Shown here: piece after piece, positions 36,092 to 48,507 of the stretch | Position numbering within the stretch: the first letter of the stretch is position 1 | Layout: each line of letters begins with the position of its first letter | Assembly (NCBI GenBank): GCA_016987375.1 | Contig: PJRA01000005.1 | Location: 3,773,699-3,837,698 of the forward strand | Source: Brachionus koreanus | Taxonomy: Eukaryota; Rotifera; Eurotatoria; Ploima; Brachionidae | Direction: 5' to 3' | Length of the DNA: 64,000 nucleotides | Notes under the pieces: generated by a model | Database searches by the model: none | Told to the model about the DNA's origin: nothing | The model's input: the letters and a program-made list of their open reading frames with translations, nothing else | Made by a program: the position numbers and the translations under genes

Positions 36092-36637
36092 ATGTACCGT
36101 ATCCCTAACCGTATTTTTGTCGGAGGAATTCCACAAACAGCTTTGCAAAATGAATTAAGAGACTATTTTTCCCACTTTGGAAATGTTAAGGATGCGCGAA
36201 TTATTACTGATCCTCGAGGAAATTCACGTGGCTACGGCTTTGTTACCTACGAGAATGAAAACGATGCCCTTAAAGTTTTGAGCCTGAAAGAAGAAGATTT
36301 AATATTCAAAGAGAATAGACTCAACATCGGACATGCATTTAGAAAGAAGAACAACTTCATGGGTCAACCAGCAAATCTAAATGGACATCATCAGCCAAAC
36401 AACTTTCATCATCAAAATCAATTTAACAACAATATGAATATGAATACACCTATTCAAATGAACAACCACTCAATGAATAACTATTTGGACGGCCAAATGC
36501 ATCAAATTCCCAACGGAATGAATTCAAATTTTGGCCAACCTCCAATAAATTTATCTCAACTCAACAACCAAATGGGCATTAATTCCATGAATAATTTTAA
36601 TCATATGCCATCTTTTAACGGAGTCAATATGAATTAG
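36092..36637 (+). CDS. BOLL: BOULE/DAZ-like RNA-binding protein
   Basis: 181 residues from the first in-frame ATG (36092). A single RRM occupies residues about 6-86: RNP2 IFVGGI (8-13), RNP1 RGYGFVTY (46-53), and the DAZ-family tail LIFKENRLNIGHAFRKK after the domain. The remainder is Asn/Met/Gln/His-rich low complexity, as in many DAZ-family proteins, but I see no clear DAZ repeat. DAZ-family proteins bind mRNA 3' UTRs and promote translation in germ cells, in meiosis. Upstream, an acceptor TTTTCAG at 36052-36058 and a strong donor CAA|GTAAGT at 35988/35989 suggest a 5' exon. Joined, its ATG would be out of frame, so I treat that exon as 5' UTR and place the start at 36092; the true N-terminus could differ. 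Confidence 0.78.
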   Translation: MYRIPNRIFVGGIPQTALQNELRDYFSHFGNVKDARIITDPRGNSRGYGFVTYENENDALKVLSLKEEDLIFKENRLNIGHAFRKKNNFMGQPANLNGHHQPNNFHHQNQFNNNMNMNTPIQMNNHSMNNYLDGQMHQIPNGMNSNFGQPPINLSQLNNQMGINSMNNFNHMPSFNGVNMN

Positions 36638-39600
36638 TTTTTTCAATACTTAATACTATTATATTATCTCAATTGCATAAAAAACTAGTTAGAACTGTTT
36701 CATTTATATTAGCTAGTAATGATTATAATAGAGCTGAGAAATTTTTGGCATCTTAAACATTTTAAATTTTAAATAATTTCGTGTAAATAATTTAAGTCAA
36801 AATTCGCCTCAATCAAAAAAAAAAAGAATTAAAATTGCTTTCACTTTAAATAATTTTCATTAAAACAGACATTTGCTAAATTTGTAAATCCTATTTAACT
36901 ATTTTTTACAATATTCAGAGGAAATTGTCCTAAAATATTCTAACTCGCATTTAATGCATTCACGTTATTATTTAATTTAAAAATCTTATAATTGTTACTT
37001 TTTAATAATTTTTCGTGAAATTTTTCAAATCTAACAGTTTTAAATTGATGTCATTAACTTTGCTCTTGTTTGTTTTGTTATTCTAATTAGTTTTTCTATT
37101 TTTTTTCATTATTAGAGAATAAAAAATTTAGAAATTTAAAATTTTTGATTTTTAATGCAAAAAATGGATAGTTATTAAAGGCTTTATTAATAATTTTAGA
37201 ATTTCCTGTCGGCTAAAAAACTGATGAAATGTCGAAACAAACAAGTAGATTTTAACTCATTTAGTGCTTTCAAACAATTCACATAGTTTGATTCACGGAT
37301 GTAAATTTTTTTAACTACATAATTTTTTTCTGAAAAGCAACTTAATTTAATTTTAAATTCCTAAGCGTCAATTTGATCAAATGGTTTAAATAATTTTAGT
37401 CTAGAATCTACTTTTACTCTTCACTTTCTCCTAAATTATTTCCAAAAAATATAAAATCAAAAAAAAATCTCAGTTAAATTTGAAATTTACTTAGAATATT
37501 GTTTATTCTAAAAAGCTGCAAAATTTTGCCTTGTTTATCAAAGACCCTTAACGTTTCATTTAATTTTTACTGCTCATATTTTTAAATTATTAACCTACAA
37601 AAAATTAATGGAATAATAATTTTTTTAATTGAATAGAGTAATTTTTTAATTAAATTTCTCTAGAGTTGTATTATCAACTATCAAGTTTAATTTATTTAAG
37701 GTTAAATTAGATTTTTGGGAAATTTTTTCAATAATAGCAAACAGTATTATGCTTTGTCAAAAATAGAATTTTTTGTGAAAGTCTCATAAAATTTCCTGTT
37801 TTACAAATGAGGATTATTAATGAGTACACAATTCAGGATAAAATTTCATTTATTACTATAATCATTTATTTGCTCTATTTTACAATTCAAAGCCATATAA
37901 AGTATCATAATGGCTTCGAATAATTAAATGAATAAATTAATAGAATTTTTTTCCAACGAAAAAAAAAGATAAATTATATAAAAATAAAAATTTCTTCAAA
38001 AATAATGTACATCGCCAAGTAAATAGTTAGATGATTAATTCTCGGAGTCCTTATATCTAAAAGGTATTTAGTTTATCTAAAATGAACAAATATTTGGCAA
38101 AAAATTTCAAAATATTAGACTCAAGTTGTCGTTGAATCACGTATAAATAATTAGGTAAGTGATGATTTATGAACGAGTTTAAAGACAGTTAAACAATTCT
38201 TCAATCGATTTATGCTACGTTTATTTTGATTATGCCATATCGTTTGCTTTTCATCTAAATTATCGAGTCATTAATCGGAAATTCGATAGAATTAATATTC
38301 CAATAAAAAAAAATAAAAAAAAATCAATATTTAGAAAATAGGAGTTATTGTTATGACGACAGTTAAAATTTAAATTTCTTTTTTATTTTCACAAAAAATA
38401 AATAACGTTTAACAAAAACATTTTAACAATAAATTAATTATTTTCAGCTTGATATGTCATTGATTTTCTTTTATTTATTTTTATACAACATGTTTTAAAA
38501 TAGCCAACATTTGAATTCAAAAAGTGATTTTTTTAGATTAAATATTGTAAAAAAGCACAGGTAATTTGAGCAAAAACGAGCCTAATTGAATAAATTATGC
38601 TCTTTAGATTTGTGCGTTGTTAAAATATTTTTCATCAAAAGAGAAATTTACCTAGTTGCTATTGAGAAAAGTTGTTCAACTGGGTAGATTATTTCTTTCC
38701 TACAAAATTGTGTTATATTTAAATAACCCAATTTCTTAATTTCAAAAAATTTTCAAAAAAAACATAATTTTTTTTTTAAATTGATCTTTTATTGTGAATG
38801 AATTTTTTAGAAAGTTTTTTTTTTTATCAAAAATATTTCGTATCAAGAGAATATATTTTAATTGACAAATATAGAAGGAACTCATATGCTAATCATCCAA
38901 TTTTTAAAAGTAAATATATTGGAATCGAATTTATGATAATAATAAACATAATTTAGGTGATTTTTCAAGTTTAGGAATACAAATAAACAAGTGAATATTT
39001 ACTATTTATTAATGTATAGCTTTATTAAGCGAATTTCATAAGCTACTCTTGAATAGATAAATCAAAACTTAAAATAAACTAAACCAAGTCATTAGGTGAT
39101 GTAAATTTTTACGAAAAATTTTTGTTTGTAAGTAATTTTTTTGAATTCAAGTAGGCCAGTTAATTTTGAAGATGAATAGCTAATATTCAGATGAAGTTTG
39201 AGTTTTCTTTTTTCTAAATTATTGAAATTAAAATGTCTCTTGATATGAATTCATTCATGCGAGATTAGATTTAAAGAAAAACAAGAAATGATTTATTTGA
39301 AATAAAAATCAAGCAAATTTGGTTTAAATATTTTTCATTTAAGTAGTGGAATATCGTTTCAAATGACCTAGTATTTTATTTTTACTTAAAAACAATAAGC
39401 ATCAATTCGTGTCATTTAGTTAATAAAGTCTGCATCAATGATTTCAATAAATAATTTAAATTAGAATTTAAAATGTTCATGCTGTTTGAAAGTTTGTTAA
39501 TTAATTGCCCAGTCTTTTATCAATTATTCTTTTTGAATTAAATTTGATATTAATTTCAAGCTGTCAGATCAGATCTTAGGTTAAACGTAAATTGAGATCT

Positions 39601-40097
39601 AAAATTTATAGGACAAAACATTTTAAAATTGGATTATTTATTTGAGTAACAAACAAAAATTCCAGTCTAAATTTATTGATAAATAAAAAATGATAAAAAT
39701 AATTAAATCATTTCATCTAATTTAAAAAAGTACTTTTGTTTTTCCATGACATTAAAGTTAAAATTACGCAAATTTTTTTTTTATCAAATAAAACATAATT
39801 TCTAATTTTTATTATTCACTTGTAAAATTTCTCCTACACTTTATTTATTTTATTTTCTACTATTTAGTATAATTTTATTAATTTTTTTTTCAAATGATTA
39901 AAATTTAAAATATTTAGAATTTAAAGAAGAAATGTTTTTTATTAATTTACCTTAAACGAATTCACAATTTGAAAAATAAATTGCAACATATTTTATAAAA
40001 ATTAGGAGAAAAATAATTTTACACATAAATTTTTACGATATTTGTCGGTAAAACGAACAAAGGCCAATATTGAATACAATTTGAAAGATTTTAAAAA
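36638..40097. other. 3.5-kb spacer without recognised gene
   Basis: Between the BOULE-like and NCX genes, same strand. Sequence is A/T-rich with homopolymers. I see no exon, transposon motif or RNA gene; it should contain the NCX promoter. Confidence 0.45.
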
Positions 40098-43000
40098 ATG
40101 GGTAATACTATAGTTAATGTACCTGGTTCAAATGTATCCATCAATTTAAATGAGTATCAATGTTCTGATAGAGGTTTAATCTTACCAAGTAAGTTTTTGA
40201 TTTTTTTGTTAAGCCTAAAATAAAAGTTATTTAATCAAATTATTATTCTATGATTAGTACTAAAATTATGAAAATTTTTCAATTAATATTTTATTACTAT
40301 TACCTGAAGCTATTTTAAATGAATCCAGAGTTTTATTTTGAATAAATGGGAATAATTGTTCACTTTATCTTTCTTTATAAAAATTAAAAATAATTAATGT
40401 TGATGAAAAATAATTTTTTTTAGCTTTGTTAGAATATAAGGTCATTTAATTAATCAATTATTTCGATTTAAATTTTTCGAGAATGCATCAAAACACCTGA
40501 CTAATTCACAAAAAGCTTTAAAAGACAATCAGGAAAAAGGATGATTTTAGCATGCTAACAAAAGCGATTTTTCATCCAAGCAAAATTAGAGTTTTTATAA
40601 TAGGAAAAATGTATTTATTGTTTTTTAAAGTCAAAAGCTAAATTTGAAAAAAAAAAAACTTTCATTGACTAATAAAAATTTTGAAGGAAAAATACTCTAA
40701 ATATATGTATATAAAATACAATCAAAATAAGATTGAAAAATATAAGATTTGGATTTGAAATTTCAAATTAATCAATCAATTCATGGTCATTCATCAGGCT
40801 ATTTAAAACGAATTTAATTCATTAAAGATTTTTATAAAGAATTGAAATTGCTACTTTTAACTTAAAAATCCACAACAAAAATTTCAAATTTTAATGACTT
40901 TTTTATGGTTTAGGATTAGAGAAACATTGAAGATGCAAATATATAAATTGTGAATCAAACATAAACACAATTTTATTTTTTAAACTGCTGAATAATGCAT
41001 TTTTTTTTCACATAAGGTTAATAAAACATAAATAAAGATGTAAACATCTACATTTATTGCATTCTTTTCCGTTTCAACAACAAAACGGATAAAGAACTCG
41101 TATTATATAATCATCAACACTTTGTTAATAGATAGAACACTTGTTTAAAGTATTGTGAACAGATGTTGCTTTTGGGTACTGCTTTAAAAAATATTCAGGT
41201 TCCACCTCAGAATTAACTTGAATCATAAAAATCTATTAAACTATTTATTAAGAATAGAAAAGAATAATTTTGTATAAAAGACGATGAATATTTTTCAACC
41301 ACAAAAATTGTAAAATATACCACAAATTTAATAAAATAAGAACTGATTTATTAGAATAAGAATAATTTAAAGAAATAATGAACACATATTTAGAAAATAG
41401 AATTTTTATTAGAAAGAAGTAAAAAAAAAAGAAAAATACAAAAAAATATATTTAACTAATAATTTAAATTACTACTTTAAATTCATTAAAATTTTTCACA
41501 TAATAATTTAATGACTTTTTATGCATATTTCAATAAATAGTCATTTTTATGTCTTGTTTTCTGTTTCTCAATTTTGATATTTAGTTTTATGTTGGTTAAC
41601 TTTTTTAAAAACTCAAAACTTAAATTTTTAAATTGTTTTTTTTAGATTCAAATTTTTTTGAAATCTTTGTCCCTTTTTTTATAAAGGTCTAAAATTTATT
41701 TTATAATTTCTATCAGTTGATACAAAGTATATATCAACCAAATTAAGTCTGTTCAATAACTCTCTAAATGTGAAACGCACTCTGTGTATTTAAAAATTAT
41801 TAAAAAAAAAACAAATTTAGAGTTATTGCAGAAATTAAATTTGAGTGATACAAATTTTGTATCAAATGACATAATTTACAGAACGAATTTTAGACCACCA
41901 GAAAAAAAAAGTTTTCAAAATTTGAAATTATAGTATTTTTTTTATCCAAAATTCATCAAGAATATTAGAATTTAAAATTCTTGAAATTTTTAAAATTAGA
42001 AAAATTAATGTCTGATATTCATTTGTAACATATTGGAGCATATTAAATTTTGCAGGAATATTGATTATCTTCAAAAATGAATATTTGAATTTAAAATTAA
42101 AAATTAATCATAATCTTAATTCAAGTAATAAATGAATATACATGGCCAGTATGGGTTCGAGTAGTCATTTATCTTGCAACTCTTCTTTATTTATTTTTGG
42201 GCATTGCAATAATAGCTGATATTTTCATGTGTGCTATAGAAAAAATAACAAGCAAAACTCAAATTATTAAATATCCAAATCCAAACAATCCTGATGAAAT
42301 AATTGACAAAGAAGTAAAAATGTAATAAAAAAAAATTTTATCTATTAAATATTATTTTCTAAAAAAAATTAATTTTCCAATAAATATTTTGTTAAGTTTT
42401 ATTTTTTAAGATGGAATGACACTGTTGCCAATTTAACGCTGATGGCATTAGGAAGTTCTTCTCCAGAAATTTTGCTTTCAGTCATTGAAATATGTGGAAA
42501 TAATTTTCTAGCAGGAGATCTTGGTCCTGGAACAATTGTTGGTTCGGCTGCATTCAACTTGCTGGTTATTTCAGCAATCTGTGTGATAGCAATCGAAAAG
42601 GGTGAAATTAGAAGGATAAAAAATTTCAAAGTTTTTTTGACAACTGCTACTTGGTCTATATTTGCCTATATATGGCTTTTTATTATTTTAGTTTTGATTA
42701 CTCCTAATGAAGTTACACTATGGGAAGCTGTAATTACTTTTTTGTGTTTTCCATTACTTGTAACACAATCTTTTATGACAGAGAAAAATTTTTTTCTCAA
42801 ATCAAAAAAGACAGATATTGATCAAGAACACCAAAAGTTATCTCAAATGAGTAAGAGAAAAGAAATTTGTATTTTCTAAATTAAAATTATTTTAAAAGCT
42901 GTTTGGCAGCGTAAAAAGTTGTTCGAAGCTCCAGTAGTCAGTGCTGAAGAGGTGATGCAGTATACAAAAGCAATCGGTGATCGAACAGATCTTACTGAAG

Positions 43001-44773
43001 ACGAAAAAGCCAAATTAATGGCCGCAAAAATTTTAAAATCAAAAGATAAAAGCTATGCACATTATCGCATTAACGGAGTGCGTCAATTGACGGGCAGTCG
43101 AAGAAACGAAATCGAATTGCCCGAACATTTAGAAGAAATTTTAAGGAAAAATGAAATTGAGGAAGCTTCTCATTCAAAAGATGACCTTGGAATACAATTA
43201 CATGGAACTTTTTTGAAAGATTTGTCTGAGAATGGCAAAAAATCAGTAGTTGAATTTGCTGCCTCATCTTATGCAGTGCTTGAAAACGAGCAAGTTTGCC
43301 GCATTATTATTGAGAGATATGGCAAATTGGATCAAGATGTAACATTTAGAGTTGAGACAATAGACGGTACTGCTGAGGCCGGAGAAGACTATAACAAAAT
43401 AGACGAGGTCATAACAATGGTCAAAAATCAAAGATTTCTTCCGCTTGATGTGACTATAATAGATGACAATCAATGGGAACCTGATGAGACCTTTTTTGTC
43501 AAATTGTCACTTTACGGTGAACAAAATGATGTCAAACTTGGTCACAAAACAATTTGTATGGTCACAATTATTGATGATGATGAACCTGGTGAGATTGAAT
43601 TCTCTCAACCCGTTTATGTCGTAAAAGAATCGATTGGCACTTTTGAGGTAACTGTCGAGCGTAAAAATGGAGCAGATGGTCAAGTTTCAGTAGCTTTCAG
43701 GACAAGTGATATCAATGCTATTGCTGATAAAGATTACATTCCAAAAAGTGGTATTCTTGATTTCAAACATGGTGAAATTACAAAAACAATACCTATAACT
43801 ATAATTGACGACAAAACTGCTGAGAAAGACGAATCTTTCGCAATCGAACTTTTTGATCCCAAAGGAGGTGTTAAATTGGCAAGAGTATGGAAAACAGTGG
43901 TAACCATAATAAATGATGATGGTAAAAAATTAATAAAAAGTTAATATTTATTTGATATTATTTATTTTTTGTGTTAAGATTTGAAAACAATTGCCAATAG
44001 AATGGCTAATATGGTAAATGCAGATTTAGATGCGATAAGTGTTGTAAAAAAAGGCTGGGGTCAGCAATTTGTCGAAGCAATGAACGTTAATGGTGGAGAC
44101 ATTGAAACTGCAAAGCCTTTGGACTATGCAATGCACTTTTTGTCGTTTCCGTGGAAAGTGCTTTTTGCTTTTGTGCCACCTCCTCATGTATTGGGCGGTT
44201 GGTTGTGTTTTGTATGCTCTTTGACAGTAATAGGTGGACTAACTGCCATTGTAGGAGATGCTGCGGCAATTTTTGGATGCTTAGTTGGTTTAAAAGATGG
44301 CGTAACAGCGATTACTTTTGTTGCACTTGGAACCAGTTTACCGGATACATTCGCTAGTAAAATTGCAGCAAAAAATGAAAAAACAGCTGATAATGCTATC
44401 GGAAATATTACTGGTAGTAATTCAGTAAATGTTTTTCTAGGCTTAGGTCTGCCTTGGCTTGTAGCAACTATTTACTGGCAAATAAAAGTGAATATTTTAT
44501 TTTATAATGTTAAATTTTTTCTATTTTTAAATTTAGGGCTTGCCATTTGTGGTGAATGCTGGCTCTTTAACTTTTTCAGTTGCTGTTTATTCAATAGCGA
44601 GCGTTATTTGTCTTGGTACAATTTTTATTCGAAGATTTTTGAATATATTTGGCAAAGGAGAGCTGGGAGGGCCAACTGTGCCTAAATATTTGACCTCACT
44701 TCTTTTCGTTTCTCTATGGATTACATACGTTGTACTCTCATCCTTGCAAGCTTACGGTCATTTGCCTTTTTAA
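40098..44773 (+). CDS. SLC8: Na+/Ca2+ exchanger (NCX, SLC8 family), 6 exons
   Basis: Predicted 831 residues from exons 40098-40188, 42126-42321, 42411-42850, 42899-43921, 43979-44487 and 44537-44773, all GT-AG with consistent phase. The plasma-membrane antiporter exchanges Na+ for Ca2+. Landmarks: QCSDRGLILP before TM1, TM1 VVIYLATLLYLFLGIAIIAD, alpha-1 repeat MALGSSSPEILLSVIE with GPGTIVGSAAFN, two Calx-beta Ca-sensing domains in exon 4 (TIDGTAEAGEDY, DDNQWEPDE, IIDDDEPGEIEF; then FRTSDINAIADKDY, IIDDKTAEKDE), and alpha-2 repeat ALGTSLPDTFASK with GNITGSNSVNVFLG. The end matches vertebrate NCX (GELGGP...SSLQAYGH). It is shorter than mammalian NCX1 (about 970), mainly in the cytoplasmic loop. 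I see no cleavable signal peptide. Intron 1 (1.9 kb) is long and holds a relative of the 53-kb repeat. Confidence 0.92.
40905..41250. repeat. Diverged relative of the 53.3-kb repeat, in NCX intron 1
   Basis: GGATTAGAGAAACATTGAAG, then AATTGTGAATCAAACAT, then TTTTATTTTTTAAACTGCTGAATAA align in order with GGGATTAAAGAAACACTAGA, AATTGTAAATCAAGCAT and TTTTATTTTTTAAACTGTTGATTAA at 53288-53418. Later pieces (AATAAAACATAAA; ATAAAAATCTATT) also recur near 53540 and 53640. This copy lacks the inverted arm. Confidence 0.55.
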
Positions 44774-45251
44774 AAAAGAAATAATTTGTCACAGCTAAAT
44801 TAAATCAGAGTATTTTTTTGAAAAAAAAAACACTTAGATCAAAAGATCTAATATTCTATTTACTTATTAAAAATAAAAGAATTAAGATTAAAATGCTTTC
44901 AAACCCAATTGGATTTTTTAGTTTAGAAACTAATCTAAAACAAATATTATAATTTAGAAATTATATTTTTTAAATAAATTTTTTTAACAATTTTTATCGA
45001 TTTTCTTTAAATTCTAAAAATTCAGTAATTTATTTTTTGGTAGAAGCTATTTTTGACCATTAGTTAGGCAAAAATTTTTTCTCAATAGTTTTAAATACAA
45101 AACTGTACTTCAAAAGCATAAATTTGGGTTAAGTCTCATCAGCTGAATTAAAGAAAAAAGTGCTCTAAAAATAAAAAAGTTTTTAAAAAGAGGAGAAAAT
45201 CAGTAACACAAATAAATAATTCTAATTCATAAAAAATATATTTGTCATTAG
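44774..45251. other. Spacer downstream of NCX
   Basis: 3' flank of NCX; A/T-rich, no recognised feature. I looked for upstream exons of the orphan pair at 45252 and saw none. Confidence 0.4.
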
Positions 45252-45445
45252 AAATTACTGATGGGTATCGTCTTAATGGCCTTCCGGGTAAATTTTTTTT
45301 TTCTAAATTCTATTATTTTTTCTTTAACTCAATTCAAATTATCTATCATAGTAGAAATATTTTTTTAATTTCATTTTTGTACACAGCCAACACCAGAGGT
45401 CGTATGACTGCCATTGATGTTCCCCAACTCACTCATAATAAATAA
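45252..45445 (+). pseudogene. Two orphan coding exons of an unidentified gene
   Basis: Exon 45252-45287 (acceptor TCATTAG, donor CCGG|GTAAAT) joins in phase to exon 45387-45445 (acceptor TTGTACACAG). The product end reads ITDGYRLNGLPANTRGRMTA then IDVPQLTHNK and stop. The base composition is less A/T-biased than the surroundings and the residues are not low complexity, so this looks like the real 3' end of a gene, or a broken duplicate of one. I do not recognise the family. No partner exons were found upstream, where NCX ends 480 bp before. It could also be an alternative 3' end of a transcript starting further away. Confidence 0.4.
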
Positions 45446-45944
45446 TTAGGTTATCATAGTTTTTGTCCATTTAAGACGTATTTATAAGCATTTGTTCCCA
45501 TATAGAATGTTTAGAATACAGTAAAAAACCCTTTTAGTGATTGATTTAAGTTCAAACAAATCAATCGAGAACTATAAGAAAATTTTTTAAAAAATTGTAA
45601 AGAATAAACTAAATACTAATGAATATTTTTATTTTAGTCAAAAAAGTAAGGGGTAGGTAATTTATTATTTTAATTATAATTCTATAAAAATTTAATTCGA
45701 ATATTAAAAATAATCAATTTTAATTTTTTAATATTTATAAAAATTAAGACATCAAATAATCTTTAAAATTCATTAATCACTCTTTTCAAAATTACAGAAC
45801 ACATATATTAGGCCAAGAAAAAAATATATATCTATCACTATTTCGAAAATGTCCAAAATTTTAAAAACTGCAAAATTTAATGATTCAACATTATTATAAA
45901 AGTCCCGTTAGAATAAATTATATAAAATAATTTTAAATGGTTAT

Positions 45945-46380
45945 CTTGATTCAAGTTATATAAGTGGTGTACAGACAAAAAAATGAAATTAAATACAAAG
46001 AAATGTATAGTTGTAAGACTGTGACAAACCAATTTAACTTTTGCTGAAAAGCGAAATTTTAGAAACTGTCGGTTCCTAGCACTATTTTGGTATAGAAATT
46101 AATAGCAAGCTTGACCAGAGTCAACAATGGGAAAGAATTATCAAAAATTTGCAACAAGTTTTTCGAGGCAAAAATAGAAATCATAACACACATGAGAAGA
46201 TAAATACTATCAAAATAGACTCGACTTAATACCTTTTTCCTTCTTTTTTTTTCCCTAAATAAAAAGAAAAAATACATATAAATTTAAAATAATTCAGGGA
46301 TTGTATGATAAAAACAGTATTTGTCACTAACAGTGCCATTCATATTTATTCAATAAACTGAACTAAACTAAACTCAAACA
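45945..46380 (+). mobile_element. LINE RT fragment with 3' end
   Basis: Plus-strand frames give KWCTDKKMKLNTKKCIVVRL (compare W...W.M..N..KC.V of LINE RTs), then HYFGIEINSKLDQSQQWERI (compare YLGI.IDSKL.W..H...I). The 3' terminus near 46318-46375 (ATTTATTCAATAAACTGAAC) recurs at 34745-34815. Frameshifts and stops show it is inactive. Confidence 0.6.
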
Positions 46381-46653
46381 TTAGTCTCTGTACGGTTACT
46401 TAGTTTAAAAAAATAATAATTTTTCTTTTTAAATCTAAGATGAAGAAAGAAAGATAAGAAAAAATTTAAGATGTCAATTTTAAAAAAACCATAGTTATTT
46501 TAAACCTTTAAAATTAATCTAATTAAAAGACAAATTAACATGTTTGAAAAATGTTTATCAATTAAATTTTTAAATGTCCTTATTAATTGAAAAAATCTAA
46601 AAATTTGCGTTTATATAAAAATTTTATTCAAAAAATGTTATGTAAATATAAGA

Positions 46654-48507
46654 TCAAACTAAAAAACCGACACAACTGGATCTAGTACAGTCTTCAAATG
46701 GATAAAATTCTGGAATAATATTTATTTCTGTAGTGACTATATTTTTGCTTCCTTGTAAACCAGGAAAGCTAAACTCAAGAAAAAAACCTAACCATAGATT
46801 TTTTGGTCTCTCAAATGAAACAGAATAAATAAGCTCATTGTTTTTAATTATGACAGCTATATTTTCTTCAGTGGATTTCCATTTTACAGAATTTAGACCC
46901 ACTGTTCCGTCAGGCTTTAAAATTGCTTGACGAAAGTCGCGTTTAAAATTGTTACTTTTTGCATACCAGCATTGGACTTTAAAAGGTTTAAGTATCGAAG
47001 GTATTAAAGTAACTTTAGCTCTAATAGTGCCATGTGTAGAATTATTTGGTCTAGTCCATGTTAATTTAGGCAAATAATAGGCTTTAAAATAAGTACTTAA
47101 GAAAAAACCTCTTAAAGTACCCAGAATAGTGTCGCCAATAGTTTTTATTGAATGGCCAATATTAGGAATTCTTCGATGCAATACTTTGCCATCTGTAGCA
47201 GCAACTAAATTTTCCCAGTAGGCATATGTGTTATCTGGGTAAAAAAATTCATCACCTGTAGTCGATATTACCAAAATATTTGTCTGTCTAAATCGATCCA
47301 AATAATCTTAAAATCGAAAAAAAATTCCAAAATGCCTTTATTTTTATTCAAAAACTAAATCTTACAAAATGGGTCAATCAATTTTTGCATTTCAAAAAGC
47401 TCTCTTGTATCAATATTCTTAGTAATATTTACTTCGTAATAGTCATTGAAAGCAAAAGTCCAACCACCGGTAGCTTTAAAATTTTGATGCAAACCCTTTA
47501 AATGAGAAAATTTAAAATTGTTAATTTCTAATAAAACCTAAAGTTTCTTACTGTGTTTAAATTTAAAAGATCCATAACAATTGGAATTGCTGAAAAAACT
47601 CGTTCAGTATCCAAAGCTGCCTAAATTATTTAAAAAAAAAAAATCTGAGATTCTTAAATTTTAATCTTACGTTTAACCAAGTGGTCCAACCGCGTTTTGA
47701 TTTTCCAGCAATCATAAATTTTTTAATGTCTAAAAAGTAACTATTTTTAACAAATGCTTGAATTGTATCCATTGCTTTGCTAACTGCCTTGGTCATTGGA
47801 AATCGAAGTAAAATCTTTGAATCAGTTGTGTTTTCAATGAATTTTTTCCAACCCCAGGCAATTAAAGCATCTTCGGATCTTTTTTTTCCCAAGGGGTCAT
47901 CCTAATTAAAAAAAAAATCAATTTTTTTTAGGTGAGTTTCATTTACTTTGAAAATAAGTGGTTGATTAGGTATTTGTTCTATTATTGCAGAAATAGTAAA
48001 GGTAGATAATGAAAAATTCGAAATTAAAGCAATATCATAGTCTGTTGGCGTTGGTATTCTTAAAATTTAGCTTAAGAATTAATCTAGGAGACACAACAAA
48101 AAAGCTATACTGATCTTTATTTGATCCTTCTCCAATCCAAAGTAGAGCAGCATCTTTTCTAAAATAAGCTGTTCAATAAATATTAAAAATCTCAAATCTA
48201 ATCTCATTTACCGAGAAATTTTGTTCGGAATTGAAATTGTTAAATAATGCCACCAAATTGGTCTGTCAACTAGTGTTTCTAAGAAAATATAAATAATTAT
48301 ATAACTGTAGCTTTAATTTATTTGATCCAAACCATTTAACCATTTCTGAGATGTCATATTTAGTACGTAAATTTCATTGTTGGTCAATTTGTACTGCTGA
48401 ATTATGTTAAAGCCATAATTTGGATCAAAGCTATTCACATAGTCGTCCAGAGGTGTAGCATCAATTAAAATTATCAGACTTAAGACATACAATGCATAAA
48501 TTCTCAT
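46654..48507 (-). CDS. PhoPQ-activated/AprA-like secreted alpha/beta hydrolase, copy 2 (8 exons)
   Basis: Predicted 494 residues from exons 48507-48333, 48278-48212, 48158-48111, 48058-47947, 47901-47671, 47620-47552, 47495-47366 and 47306-46654, all GT-AG and phase-consistent. 48507 is the first in-frame ATG and begins a signal peptide (MRIYALYVLSLIILIDA) followed by TPLDDYVN. Landmarks parallel copy 1: MTSQKW, LVDRPIWWHYLTISIPN, IPNQPLIF, nucleophile elbow AGKSKRGWTTW, STTGDEFFYPDNT and PNIGHSIK. The residue before the Ser differs from copy 1 (Lys versus Glu). Exons 2+3, 5+6 and 7+8 each correspond exactly to a single exon in copy 1. Function as for copy 1: a secreted hydrolase of the family that includes Dictyostelium AprA, substrate unknown. 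It lies 18.5 kb from its paralogue on the same strand, with five unrelated plus-strand loci between. Confidence 0.86.
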
